This document shows, piece by piece, positions 37,885-46,152 of a stretch of DNA of 64,000 nucleotides. The translations under genes were made by a program, and so were the position numbers. Position 1 is the stretch's first letter. Every line of letters begins with the position of its first letter. The DNA comes from Methanobrevibacter sp. (GTDB taxonomy: Archaea; Methanobacteriota; Methanobacteria; Methanobacteriales; Methanobacteriaceae), in NCBI GenBank assembly GCA_017407115.1, contig JAFQXD010000062.1, positions 1 to 64,000 of the forward strand, given 5' to 3'. The notes beneath the pieces were generated by a model. That model was given only the letters and a program-made list of their open reading frames with translations, ran no database searches and had not been told where the DNA came from.

Positions 37885-39054
37885 ATGACAATTATTATTG
37901 ACCCACAATCCAGCGGAATAGCTGGAAATATGATTATTGGAGCTTTAGTTGATTTAGGTGCTGATTCCAGTAAATTGAAAGAAATTATGGAACAGTCCGC
38001 ACAGGAATTCGGAAAAGTTGAGGTTACATTTGAAAAGACTGTAAAACATGGAATATCTTCAACATTCTGCCATGTTGAAATGCTTGAAAACAGGCCTCCA
38101 GTCAAATACCCTGAATTTATTGGAAAAATTGAAAGCCTGAATCTGGATGAAAATGTTAAAAAAACCTCAATCAATGTTTTTAAAAGAATAGGTGAAGCTG
38201 AAGCAAAGGTACATGGAAAGCCATTGGACGAAATTCATTTTCATGAAGTTGGAGCAAGTGACGCTGTGGCAGATGTAATCGGGTCAATATATGCATACTA
38301 CTCACTTAATCTCGACAAGCAAAAAATCATAGGCCTTCCAATAGCCGTCGGAGGCGGAAGAGTAAAAACCTCCCACGGAACAATACCTGTTCCCGTGCCT
38401 GCAGTTGTGGAAATCCTAAAAGATGCAAAAATTATCGGAGGACCTGTAACATCAGAGCTTGCAACACCTACAGGATGTGCGATATACTGTGAGATATGCG
38501 ATGAGATTGCTGATTTCATCCCCCTTGTAAAAGTTGAAAAAACAGGTTATGGGGCTGGAAAAAAAGATTTTGACCATCCGAACGTCTTGAGAATAATTGA
38601 AACCTCAGAAATTACACAAACAGATGAAATTGACGTTATCGAAACAAATATTGACCATCTCACCGGGGAAGAAATCGGATATCTATTTGACAAACTTCTC
38701 AGCGAAGGTGCGAGAGATGTTTCAATAACCCCAATAATAATGAAGAAAAACAGACAGGGAAGCCTTTTAAAAGTCATTTCCACTAGAGAAAATAGAGAAC
38801 ATATGCTTGACATCATATTCAAAGAGACAGGAAGTTTAGGCATAAGAATAGCTCCGAATATGCACAGAGGAATTGCCAAAAGAGAATTCATAAAAAAGGA
38901 ATATGATATTGAAGGCAAAACATATGAAGTAACGTTTAAAATAGGTTATATCAATGGAGAAATCATTTCCTCAAGACCGGAATATGAGGACTTAAGAAAA
39001 ATAGCGAAAGACAGCGGATTGGCCATGAGAAAAGTCAAGGAGTTGATAAGATGA
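37885..39054 (+). CDS. larC: LarC-type nickel-pincer cofactor protein (DUF111 family)
   Basis: The 389-residue protein has the LarC hallmarks DPQSSGIAGNMIIGALVDLG at the N-terminus, DEIHFHEVGASDAVADVIG near residue 112, the SHGTIPVPVPA motif, and ELATPTGCA. In lactate racemase systems LarC inserts nickel into the pincer cofactor using CTP. Whether the archaeal protein does the same is not shown by this sequence; no larA, larB or larE is next to it. It overlaps queC by four bases, an unexpected partner. Confidence 0.88.
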   Translation: MTIIIDPQSSGIAGNMIIGALVDLGADSSKLKEIMEQSAQEFGKVEVTFEKTVKHGISSTFCHVEMLENRPPVKYPEFIGKIESLNLDENVKKTSINVFKRIGEAEAKVHGKPLDEIHFHEVGASDAVADVIGSIYAYYSLNLDKQKIIGLPIAVGGGRVKTSHGTIPVPVPAVVEILKDAKIIGGPVTSELATPTGCAIYCEICDEIADFIPLVKVEKTGYGAGKKDFDHPNVLRIIETSEITQTDEIDVIETNIDHLTGEEIGYLFDKLLSEGARDVSITPIIMKKNRQGSLLKVISTRENREHMLDIIFKETGSLGIRIAPNMHRGIAKREFIKKEYDIEGKTYEVTFKIGYINGEIISSRPEYEDLRKIAKDSGLAMRKVKELIR

Positions 39055-39728
39055 GAAAAGCCATTTCTGTTTTTTCAGGCGGCCTTGACTGCTGCGTTGC
39101 AACAAGTGCATTTGCAAAAGATTGCCAAATCCATGCAATAACATTCAACTATGGTCAGAAAGCTTTCAAAAGGGAACTTCAATCTGCAAAAGAAATATGT
39201 GAGAAAATGGGCTGGACTCATGAAGTCATTGACCTGCCCTGGCTTGCAGAAATCAGCACATCAAGCCTGAATACCACTGAAGAAATTCCTGACGTCGAAG
39301 CTGAGGATTTGGATGATATTAAAAAAAGCAGCGAAACTGCAAGCAGCGTTTGGGTTCCTGCACGAAACATGGTTTTCACATCAATTGCCGTGTCATATGC
39401 TGAAAGCATTGGCGCTGATGCAATAATTGTTGGATGGGATAAAGAGGAAGCTGCTACATTTCCAGACAATTCCAAAGAGTTTTTAAATACATTCAATGAA
39501 TTGATTAGTGTTGGATCACCTGAAAATATAAGAATTGAAGCACCAGCTATTGACTTGACTAAAGAGGAAATAGTGAAATTAGGAATTGAAGTTGGTGCTC
39601 CAATGGAATTAAGTTACTCCTGTTACAAAGGAGGCAGTAAACATTGTGGCGTTTGTGAAAGTTGTATGAGGCGTAAAAGAGCCTTCAAGCAACTTGGAGT
39701 GGATGATTTAACAGAATATGAAGTTTAA
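39051..39728 (+). CDS. queC: 7-cyano-7-deazaguanine synthase
   Basis: The 225-residue N-type ATP pyrophosphatase makes preQ0, the precursor of archaeosine in archaeal tRNA. It has a PP-loop FSGGLDCC near the N-terminus, the VPARNMVF segment, and a C-terminal zinc site of four cysteines (SCYKGG...CGVCESC). The PP-loop has Cys where most family members have Ser (SGGxDS). Its start overlaps larC. Its last bases overlap the convergent VWA gene. Confidence 0.93.
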   Translation: MRKAISVFSGGLDCCVATSAFAKDCQIHAITFNYGQKAFKRELQSAKEICEKMGWTHEVIDLPWLAEISTSSLNTTEEIPDVEAEDLDDIKKSSETASSVWVPARNMVFTSIAVSYAESIGADAIIVGWDKEEAATFPDNSKEFLNTFNELISVGSPENIRIEAPAIDLTKEEIVKLGIEVGAPMELSYSCYKGGSKHCGVCESCMRRKRAFKQLGVDDLTEYEV

Positions 39729-40339
39729 TCAAATTCTTCCAAATCTTTTTTCCAATCAATATCAGCTACATTCATTTCACATCTCAGCCCATCGGAAACT
39801 CTCGCAACTGAAGAGTATAATTTTTCAACACCTCTTGCAGATTTTCTATAATTGGCAGTGTGAGTTCTTTTAATGCCTATGCCACTTGCTTCTGAATAGG
39901 AATCAATGTCAGCGCCGATGAATATGAATTCCCAATTGAGATTGCCGATCATGTTTTTAATTTGGGATTTTGAAAATTCAACTGAAGAGTTTTCCATACC
40001 ATCAGTCATGATGACAAATAATACTTTATTGTCAATTTCCTTATCAAGAGCGGTTATTGTTCTTCCAATCGCATCCAAAAGGGCAGTTGAACCTCTAACA
40101 TAATATTCATTTCTTGTAAGCTTACTGACATCATGGATTGATTTTCTTTTGTATAAAACTTCATATCCGTGGTCAAAAAGAATTGTTGTCACGTTTGTAT
40201 TGCCTTCTTTTTGTTTTTCTTTTTCTATAAAAGCATTGAATCCTCCGATTGTATCTTCTTCAGAGCCGTACATGGATCCGCTTCTATCAATCAAGAAAAT
40301 CAAATCCAAATCTTTCAGTTGCGGTACTACTTTAACCAT
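39725..40339 (-). CDS. VWA-domain protein
   Basis: The 204-residue protein is essentially one von Willebrand A domain with a complete metal-ion adhesion site: DRSGSM near residue 17, the conserved Thr/Ser in GSTALLDAIG, and VIMTDGMENS. No signal peptide is seen, so it is probably cytosolic. Such single-domain VWA proteins act in complex assembly or stress and metal responses; the partner is unknown. Its promoter shares a 10-base palindromic half-site with that of the nearby M48 protease gene. Confidence 0.85.
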   Translation of the reverse strand: MVKVVPQLKDLDLIFLIDRSGSMYGSEEDTIGGFNAFIEKEKQKEGNTNVTTILFDHGYEVLYKRKSIHDVSKLTRNEYYVRGSTALLDAIGRTITALDKEIDNKVLFVIMTDGMENSSVEFSKSQIKNMIGNLNWEFIFIGADIDSYSEASGIGIKRTHTANYRKSARGVEKLYSSVARVSDGLRCEMNVADIDWKKDLEEFD

Positions 40340-40384
40340 TTATATCACTTCCCAATATTTTTTTCAAGGTTTTAATATGGCTTT

Positions 40385-40404
40385 GTTAATAAAGTGTTAT
40401 TAAC
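40385..40404. promoter_or_regulatory. Palindromic operator in the VWA gene promoter
   Basis: GTTAATAA and TTATTAAC form a perfect 8-bp inverted repeat with a four-base spacer. On the minus strand it follows a TATA-like ATATATT, so a bound protein would block transcription start. The 10-mer TGTTATTAAC (40395-40404) recurs at 41808-41817 upstream of the M48-regulator pair. Confidence 0.5.
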
Positions 40405-40477
40405 TTACACACAATATATTAACCATAGGAAGTATATAAACATTTCGCAAAAACAAAAAAATAAAAGTAAAAAAAAG

Positions 40478-40771
40478 TTATTTCAGGTCTTTGATAATGT
40501 TTTTTCCATCATCAGAAAGCCTATAAAGACGGCCTTTCTTATATTCCGGATTAATACACTCCAAAAGACCTAATTTTCTCAATTGAGTCAAAACATTTGA
40601 AATATGATTAGGCAATATGTGACAATCGATTGCAATGTCTCTTGGCATTTTAACATCACCATCGGACAAATCCTTTAAAACATTTACCCTATAACTGGAC
40701 CTGTTAATGAAACGAACAAGGTCATCATATTCCATTACATCATCTTTATTAGCATCATCTTTTTTAGTCAT
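40478..40771 (-). CDS. Winged-helix transcriptional regulator
   Basis: The 97-residue protein is a single winged helix-turn-helix of the ArsR/MarR-like archaeal type. The recognition-helix region is LPNHISNVLTQLRKLGLLECI and a basic wing GRLYRLSDDG follows. It has no ligand domain. It lies 11 bases after the M48 protease gene and is probably co-transcribed with it. A shared palindrome in the protease and VWA promoters makes it a candidate local regulator; that link is inference. Confidence 0.85.
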   Translation of the reverse strand: MTKKDDANKDDVMEYDDLVRFINRSSYRVNVLKDLSDGDVKMPRDIAIDCHILPNHISNVLTQLRKLGLLECINPEYKKGRLYRLSDDGKNIIKDLK

Positions 40772-40782
40772 ATTTTCCCCCT

Positions 40783-41796
40783 TTAAAGTTTATTTCCACA
40801 GTTAGTGCAAAATTTATCTTCAGATGAAACAGGAGAGCCACATTTAGAACATTTTAGTTCCGCCACAATTTTGGCACCGCAATTTGTGCAAAATTTGGAA
40901 TCCTCTTCAACCCTAGCACCGCAACTTTGACAGTACATGACATTTCCATTTTCCAAGTGAGAGTCTTTGAATTCTTCCTTTGGCTTAGGCACATCACTTA
41001 AAATAGGTTGGGAGTAAAAATCCTTTTGGTTTTCGATTTCTGAAATCAGTTCATTCATTACTGCAATTCTTTTTGAATCTGAAGGATGTGTTGAAAAAAA
41101 GTCGTGGTTGTTTGGATTTCCTCCAGCCATGGATTGCCAAAATGCAGGAATTGAAGAGATGTCATAACCTGCCCAATGAATTATCATCATTCCAAGCTTG
41201 TCAGCTTCAAGTTCCTGATCCCTTCCCCATGGATTCATTAAGAAAAATTGGGACCCTACGCTTGCTATATTGGTTGCTGCTCGGGTGAGGTCACCCACAC
41301 CGCCCAAACCTACAAGGTCAAGGGCAAAACTTCCAATCCAAGCTGCAGAAGTGATTGTATTTTGAGCATTTTGTGCACTGATTCTAGTTCTTGCATGGTC
41401 AAGAAGCGCATGCGCCATTTCATGGCCTAAAATAAATGCCACCTTTTCTTCCGTATTTGCTACAGAAAGAATTCCTGAAAACATTACGATTTTGCCTCCT
41501 GGCATGCAGAATGCATTGATGGTATCATCTGCAACCAGATGAAAGTCCCAATCGTAATAATCTTCTGTATAGTCACTGCGCCCAATTTGAGCCAGATAAT
41601 TCTCCACAGCCTGAATTAGCCTAATGGCCACATTCCTAACAATCTGACCATTTGGAGTATCATCCAAAAGCTGTGCTCGACTAACCATCCCATAATATTC
41701 ATTATAAGACTCCTGAAGAAACTTATCATCATTTACAATATCAAAATGTGATTTTCCGGTGAACGGATTGATACTGCTCCTATCATCTTTTGCCAT
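40783..41796 (-). CDS. M48-family metalloprotease with C-terminal zinc ribbons
   Basis: The 337-residue protein has the zinc-protease motif HEMAH at residues 125-129 and the downstream ELEADKLG that supplies the third zinc ligand. The C-terminus (about 290-337) carries two zinc ribbons (CQSCGARVEEDSKFCTNCG, then CSKCGSPVSSEDKFCTNCG). Unlike HtpX it lacks clear membrane segments, so it is probably cytosolic or peripheral. It is the first gene of a pair with the winged-helix regulator. No ribosome binding site is obvious and a TATA-like run is close, suggesting a leaderless mRNA. Confidence 0.88.
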   Translation of the reverse strand: MAKDDRSSINPFTGKSHFDIVNDDKFLQESYNEYYGMVSRAQLLDDTPNGQIVRNVAIRLIQAVENYLAQIGRSDYTEDYYDWDFHLVADDTINAFCMPGGKIVMFSGILSVANTEEKVAFILGHEMAHALLDHARTRISAQNAQNTITSAAWIGSFALDLVGLGGVGDLTRAATNIASVGSQFFLMNPWGRDQELEADKLGMMIIHWAGYDISSIPAFWQSMAGGNPNNHDFFSTHPSDSKRIAVMNELISEIENQKDFYSQPILSDVPKPKEEFKDSHLENGNVMYCQSCGARVEEDSKFCTNCGAKIVAELKCSKCGSPVSSEDKFCTNCGNKL

Positions 41797-41807
41797 AGTT
41801 ATTACTA

Positions 41808-41817
41808 TGTTATTAAC
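41808..41817. promoter_or_regulatory. Operator-like 10-mer in the M48 protease promoter
   Basis: TGTTATTAAC lies between a TATA-like sequence (41819-41830) and the protease ATG. The identical 10-mer lies in the same relative place in the VWA promoter. Confidence 0.4.
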
Positions 41818-41950
41818 AATATATTTAATTTTGCATATAGACTTTAAATTTTTCCTGAAGATATCACTTTAGCACAATCAGATGCAAAATTAATTTAAAT
41901 AAAAAATAGATATATAAATGTTAAGAATGCATATTTGATAGAGGTGTGTT

Positions 41951-42175
41951 ATGGATTTAGACAAATTAGCTCGAGCGGCTTGTTCTTTTTTTGTACCAGG
42001 ACTTGGACAATTGATTAAAGGAGAAATTGGAAGAGGTTTAAAATTTTTAATTGGATTTATAATCATATGGCTTGCTCTCTTATTTATCAAAGTAATTATT
42101 GTCCAAACTATTGTTGGAATAATCTTAAGAGTATTCTCCGCATACGATGCATATACCCATATTGTAACAGATTAA
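41951..42175 (+). CDS. Small membrane protein (TM2-like)
   Basis: The 74-residue protein starts with an amphipathic segment carrying FFVPGLGQLIKGEIGRGL, the PGxGQ motif seen in small TM2-like and related membrane proteins. Two adjacent hydrophobic segments fill about residues 31-62. A GAGGTG site precedes the ATG. Function unknown. Confidence 0.75.
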   Translation: MDLDKLARAACSFFVPGLGQLIKGEIGRGLKFLIGFIIIWLALLFIKVIIVQTIVGIILRVFSAYDAYTHIVTD

Positions 42176-42223
42176 CACAATATTTATTATTTATTTGAAA
42201 ATAGAAAAAAAAATAAAAGTGTA

Positions 42224-42245
42224 AAGTAGATTGAAAAATCTACTT
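42224..42245 (-). terminator. Terminator of the first beta-helix adhesin gene
   Basis: The perfect 9-bp arms AAGTAGATT / AATCTACTT with a four-base loop overlap the stop codon. A T-rich tract follows on the minus strand. The same hairpin ends the neighbouring broken adhesin gene (44979-45000). Confidence 0.7.
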
Positions 42246-44585
42246 AACAGTAATTTTAACGCTTGCAGATTTCGCATTGTAGTAACTTGTAGCTGCAAAT
42301 TTAACTTTGGCTGTGTACTTACCTGATTTAGTTAATTTTGCAAGTTTAAATGTGGCAACACCTTTACTGTCAGTTCTTGCAGTGTATGTTTTTTTGCCCA
42401 CCGTTATTGTAACTTTAGCATTTTTCATAACCTTATTCTGGTTAGTTTTTAAAGTTACTGTGTATTTTTTAGTTTTATCTGTTCGTTTGAATGTTTTTGC
42501 ACCAGCAGTTAATTTTGGAGTCGCCTTTTTAACAGTAATTTTAGCAGAGGCTGAAGAATCTGTGTAGTTTTCATCACCTTCAACAGTTATTTCTGCAGCA
42601 TAAGAAGTTTTAGGGGCTAAATTGTCTGTTGTAAATTTAACCTGACCATTCTCATCTGTTTTCTGGGTTTTCACCCCATTGAGATTGACTGATACATTTT
42701 TTCCAACAATCGGATCACCATTGACATCAGTTAAAGTTACTACCAAGTATTTTCCACCATTATACACAGTACTTACAGAATTTGCCGAAATTTTTGGAGT
42801 TGCCTTTTTAATTACGACATTTACAGAAGCTGTAGAATTGAAATAATTGCTGCTACCTGCAAATGTAACTGTCGCAGTATAATCATTTGGAGATAAACCC
42901 TTAGTGGACAATTTAATCTGACCGTCTTTATCAGTTTTAACTGTGAATGTGGTTCCTCCCAAACTAACAGCTACGTTTTCATTTGAAATTGGAGCATTGC
43001 TGTCTTTAATCAGTTTTAGGATCAATTCATTATTGCTTCCATAATAGTTTTCAAAATTAACAACAATGTTAGTTCTTCTTGATTGGAAATCATCAAGCTT
43101 TAATGTTTGATTATTTATTCTTGCATAAACTGCCCTAATTCCATTTTGCGGATAAAAATCAAAAGTCGCAACACCATTGACTAATTTCTTTGTAGCCAAA
43201 GTGCCGGCATCTGTGAAAAAAGTCACATCAAGCGGAAGGTCAAATTCTCCATCGTATTCATAAATTTCTTTTGTATCATTGTCAAAATAATGCTTTAGGC
43301 TAACGGTTAACTGATTAATTTCATCTTTATAAATTGCACCATTATTTGAGGTGAATGTCATGACTAACCATCTGGAAGCATTTATTTTATCCGGACGTAT
43401 ATCTCCGCTGTGAGGTGAATAATAATAAGAGCTTATTTCATTCTGCCCCCACCAACAGTACTGTATGGTTGCATTATCATCTAGGGAAATATCCCCATAT
43501 GCTTCATATAATTTTATGTAATTGTCCACAATTGCACAGTTTTCCATATAAAGCTCTGTGTTTTTGAAATTATTGGATACTGCTGCATGATTTCCCGCAT
43601 GATTTTTTTCAAAAATAGTATTATATACTATTGTTGTAACATGCTGTCCACTAGGAGGTGCAAGAATTGCTGCCGCATAATATTGAACCTCATTATATCC
43701 AAAATAACTGTTGTTGATTATCATATACTTATGATTGCTTATAGCACCGGCCGTATAATTTGTAGTTAATCTCTCAAATCTGCAATTGTTTATTGTTGCA
43801 TTTCCAAGGTTCAATAATGCTGCTGCAGAATATGTGGTATAACATTTATAAAATAAACATCCATCCAAGTCTATTTTTCCTCCAGCTGCAATACATGCGC
43901 CAACACCCTCATATGAAATTAAGACATTTTCTGTAAAATTGGAGTTTTTAACGGATGTTGTTCCCAAAGTATACAAAACTCCACCATAATAGCGTGCACT
44001 GTTGTTTATAAAAAATGAATTTTCAATATTTAAAGTTCCTAGATTATTGTATATAACTCCACCATTTCCATATGCACTGGAATTTTTAAAAATACAATTT
44101 TTAATATTTATTTCCCCACCATCATTGTAGATTACTCCACCGTTTCCAATTAAGTAACCATTTATCAAGGTGATGTTAATTAAAGTTAATCTGCCTGCTG
44201 AATTTAGATTAAACAGCCTTCCAGCAGACTCCCCATTGATTAATGTGGTCTGTTTAGACTTTCCAATGATTGTTACTGATTTATCGATTTGAATATTTCT
44301 ATTGTTCTCGCCAACATACTCCCCGTCATTTAAATAGATTGTTGAGCCATCTTCACTATTGTTTATAGCGAATCCTAAACTTTTAAATGGATTTTGTGAA
44401 CTTCCATCACCACTTTCATCACTTGCATCAGGAGACACATAGATTTCAGACATCTCTCCAGGTGCAGAATCGCTTATAATATCGCTGCTGTTTGAATCAT
44501 CAATTGCACTAACACAGGATATTGTGCTTATTATTGATAAGATGATTAAAAACAGTAGAAAACGTTTAATATTATTTTTAATTAT
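42240..44585 (-). CDS. Adhesin-like surface protein: beta-helix plus Ig-like repeats; no canonical start codon
   Basis: The protein has a parallel beta-helix region (repeats such as GGVIYNDGGEINIKNC, about residues 100-370) and then four Ig-like repeats ending KSASVKITVK. It is probably exported and surface bound. The first ATG in frame (44453) falls after a clear signal peptide (IKRFLLFLIILSIISTISCVSA) that is encoded upstream in the same frame. That upstream frame has no ATG, GTG or TTG. A strong AGGGGG site (44594-44599) sits eight bases before an ATA codon at 44585. I take ATA as the start (781 residues); a mutated, weakly or non-expressed gene is the alternative. Confidence 0.75.
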   Translation of the reverse strand: MIKNNIKRFLLFLIILSIISTISCVSAIDDSNSSDIISDSAPGEMSEIYVSPDASDESGDGSSQNPFKSLGFAINNSEDGSTIYLNDGEYVGENNRNIQIDKSVTIIGKSKQTTLINGESAGRLFNLNSAGRLTLINITLINGYLIGNGGVIYNDGGEINIKNCIFKNSSAYGNGGVIYNNLGTLNIENSFFINNSARYYGGVLYTLGTTSVKNSNFTENVLISYEGVGACIAAGGKIDLDGCLFYKCYTTYSAAALLNLGNATINNCRFERLTTNYTAGAISNHKYMIINNSYFGYNEVQYYAAAILAPPSGQHVTTIVYNTIFEKNHAGNHAAVSNNFKNTELYMENCAIVDNYIKLYEAYGDISLDDNATIQYCWWGQNEISSYYYSPHSGDIRPDKINASRWLVMTFTSNNGAIYKDEINQLTVSLKHYFDNDTKEIYEYDGEFDLPLDVTFFTDAGTLATKKLVNGVATFDFYPQNGIRAVYARINNQTLKLDDFQSRRTNIVVNFENYYGSNNELILKLIKDSNAPISNENVAVSLGGTTFTVKTDKDGQIKLSTKGLSPNDYTATVTFAGSSNYFNSTASVNVVIKKATPKISANSVSTVYNGGKYLVVTLTDVNGDPIVGKNVSVNLNGVKTQKTDENGQVKFTTDNLAPKTSYAAEITVEGDENYTDSSASAKITVKKATPKLTAGAKTFKRTDKTKKYTVTLKTNQNKVMKNAKVTITVGKKTYTARTDSKGVATFKLAKLTKSGKYTAKVKFAATSYYNAKSASVKITVK

Positions 44586-44978
44586 ATGCTTTTCCCCCTA
44601 TATCGTTATGAAATATATTTTTATCGTTTTCAATAATATTTATTCTGATGAATATTAAATAAATATTTTTATTTGAAATTGAAAAAAGCATATACAATTC
44701 ATTTTGATATTTTGACTATATTGTTTTAAATGTAAATTAAGTGTTAATTTTTGGTTTTATAAGTTTTCATTGAAAATATATTTTTACAATTTGCCAAGTG
44801 AAATTACAAGAAACTAATTTATAACTAATGAATCCATATGTATTAAAACAATGTAATCCGTTAATGCAAAATGTCGTCGGATAATGAATTCCTGATGATT
44901 TAAAATGAAGAGTCTTCACTCAAAATGGTGAATTATGATGCCAAATGCAAAGCATATTAATAAAAAAAATAGAAGTGT
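44586..44978. other. AT-rich spacer between two adhesin genes
   Basis: It holds the ribosome binding site (AGGGGG, 44594-44599) and presumably the promoter of the upstream end of the beta-helix adhesin gene. A short palindrome GAAGAGTCTTC lies at 44907-44917. No open frame with coding character and no RNA gene is seen. Confidence 0.4.
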
Positions 44979-45000
44979 AAGTAGATTGGAAAATCTACTT
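44979..45000 (-). terminator. Terminator of the broken adhesin gene
   Basis: The arms AAGTAGATT / AATCTACTT with loop GGAA overlap the stop codon, and T-rich sequence follows on the minus strand. The stem is identical to that at 42224-42245. Confidence 0.7.
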
Positions 45001-45778
45001 AACAGTAATTTTTGCTTTTACATATTTTACATTGTAGTACTTGCTACCGCCATACTTAACCACAGCAGTGAAAGTACCTTTCCCCATCAAGTTGGTTATT
45101 TTAAATGTGGCCTGACCTTTACTGTTGGTTTTGACTTTGTAGTAAATCTTGTTAACATTCAAAATAACCCATTTGTTTTTCATTACTTTGTTCTGATTGG
45201 TTTTCAAAGTAACTGTGTAGGTCTTGGTTTTTAGAGACCTTTTGAAAGCCTTATTAGGTACGATCAGTTTTGGGTAGGCTTTATTGACTTTAACACTGAC
45301 AGTTTTAGCGGATTTGGTATAGTTGGCATTTCCTGCAAAGGACAATGTAGCAGAGTATGTCTTTATAGGCACCAATCCATTTGTAGAAAATTTGACTTGG
45401 CCGTTTTTATCCGTGGTTTTAACATCAGCCCTGCCATTTGAAAATTTAACTGTTATTTTAACTCCACTCAATGGATTTCCATTACTGTCCTTTAAAGTAG
45501 CAACAATGTATTTACCGCCATTGTAAAAAGTAGTTACTGAAGATGCATTTAGCTTCTGCCCCCATTTTCAAAGCATCTTCACTTTTTAGATTGTTTCCAT
45601 CACTAATTGAATTTTCAGTTACATTATTCTCAACTGCACTTAACTGAGGTGTAATTACATCATCCGCCGAATCAGCCCCTAATGCAGTCACATTACTGTC
45701 GCTTGTCGCACAAACTGCACCAATCATCAAGAAAAACAGTAAGAATAATATTATAAATATTATTTTTTTATAACCTAT
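44995..45778 (-). pseudogene. Frameshifted adhesin-like gene (signal peptide plus two Ig-like repeats)
   Basis: Two consecutive frames make one protein. The upstream part (to 45512) encodes a signal peptide (IIFIILFLLFFLMIGAVCA) and a linker. The downstream part (from 45555 or so) encodes two Ig-like repeats closely related to the end of the neighbouring adhesin, including the shared stretch VTLKTNQNKVMKN. The frames differ by one base. Removing one G from the run of five at 45559-45563 gives a continuous frame through KMGQKLNASSVTTFYNGGKY. The start is also abnormal: GGTG-TTAAT is followed by ATA (45778), and no ATG, GTG or TTG precedes the signal peptide. It is either a pseudogene or switched off by slippage. 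Confidence 0.78.
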
Positions 45779-45886
45779 ATTAACACCAGCTAAGATGTAT
45801 TATTCTAATTTTAAAAACCATTATCATTTTTATTCAACTATATATATTAAATATACCGTTGAGTTTATACGATTTAAAAAAAAAAT

Positions 45887-45908
45887 ATTTGAAGAGTTCG
45901 TCCAATAA
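45887..45908 (+). repeat. Left terminal inverted repeat of the IS1182-like element
   Basis: This starts ATTTGAAGAGTTC and ends GTCCAATAA. It pairs with 47832-47853 at 19 of 22 positions. Confidence 0.8.
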
Positions 45909-46152
45909 TTCAATTTTTTGATTGAATTTTTATTAAAAGGTTTTACTCTTAGAAGGAGGTTAGTGGAGTTTCAGGAGTTATTTTACACTTGAAATTTCAC
46001 TCCGTTACATTTTTTTGAATTTTTAGGTTATTTAATGTTTGATTTTAGTTAATTGGGAGCTTGTTTATTTTGTGTTTGTTGTTTGGAAGTGGATTTTTAT
46101 TTATTTGTTTTTTTGTTTAAATGAGTGTTGCGTTTAGTTTTTCGTGTATTTT

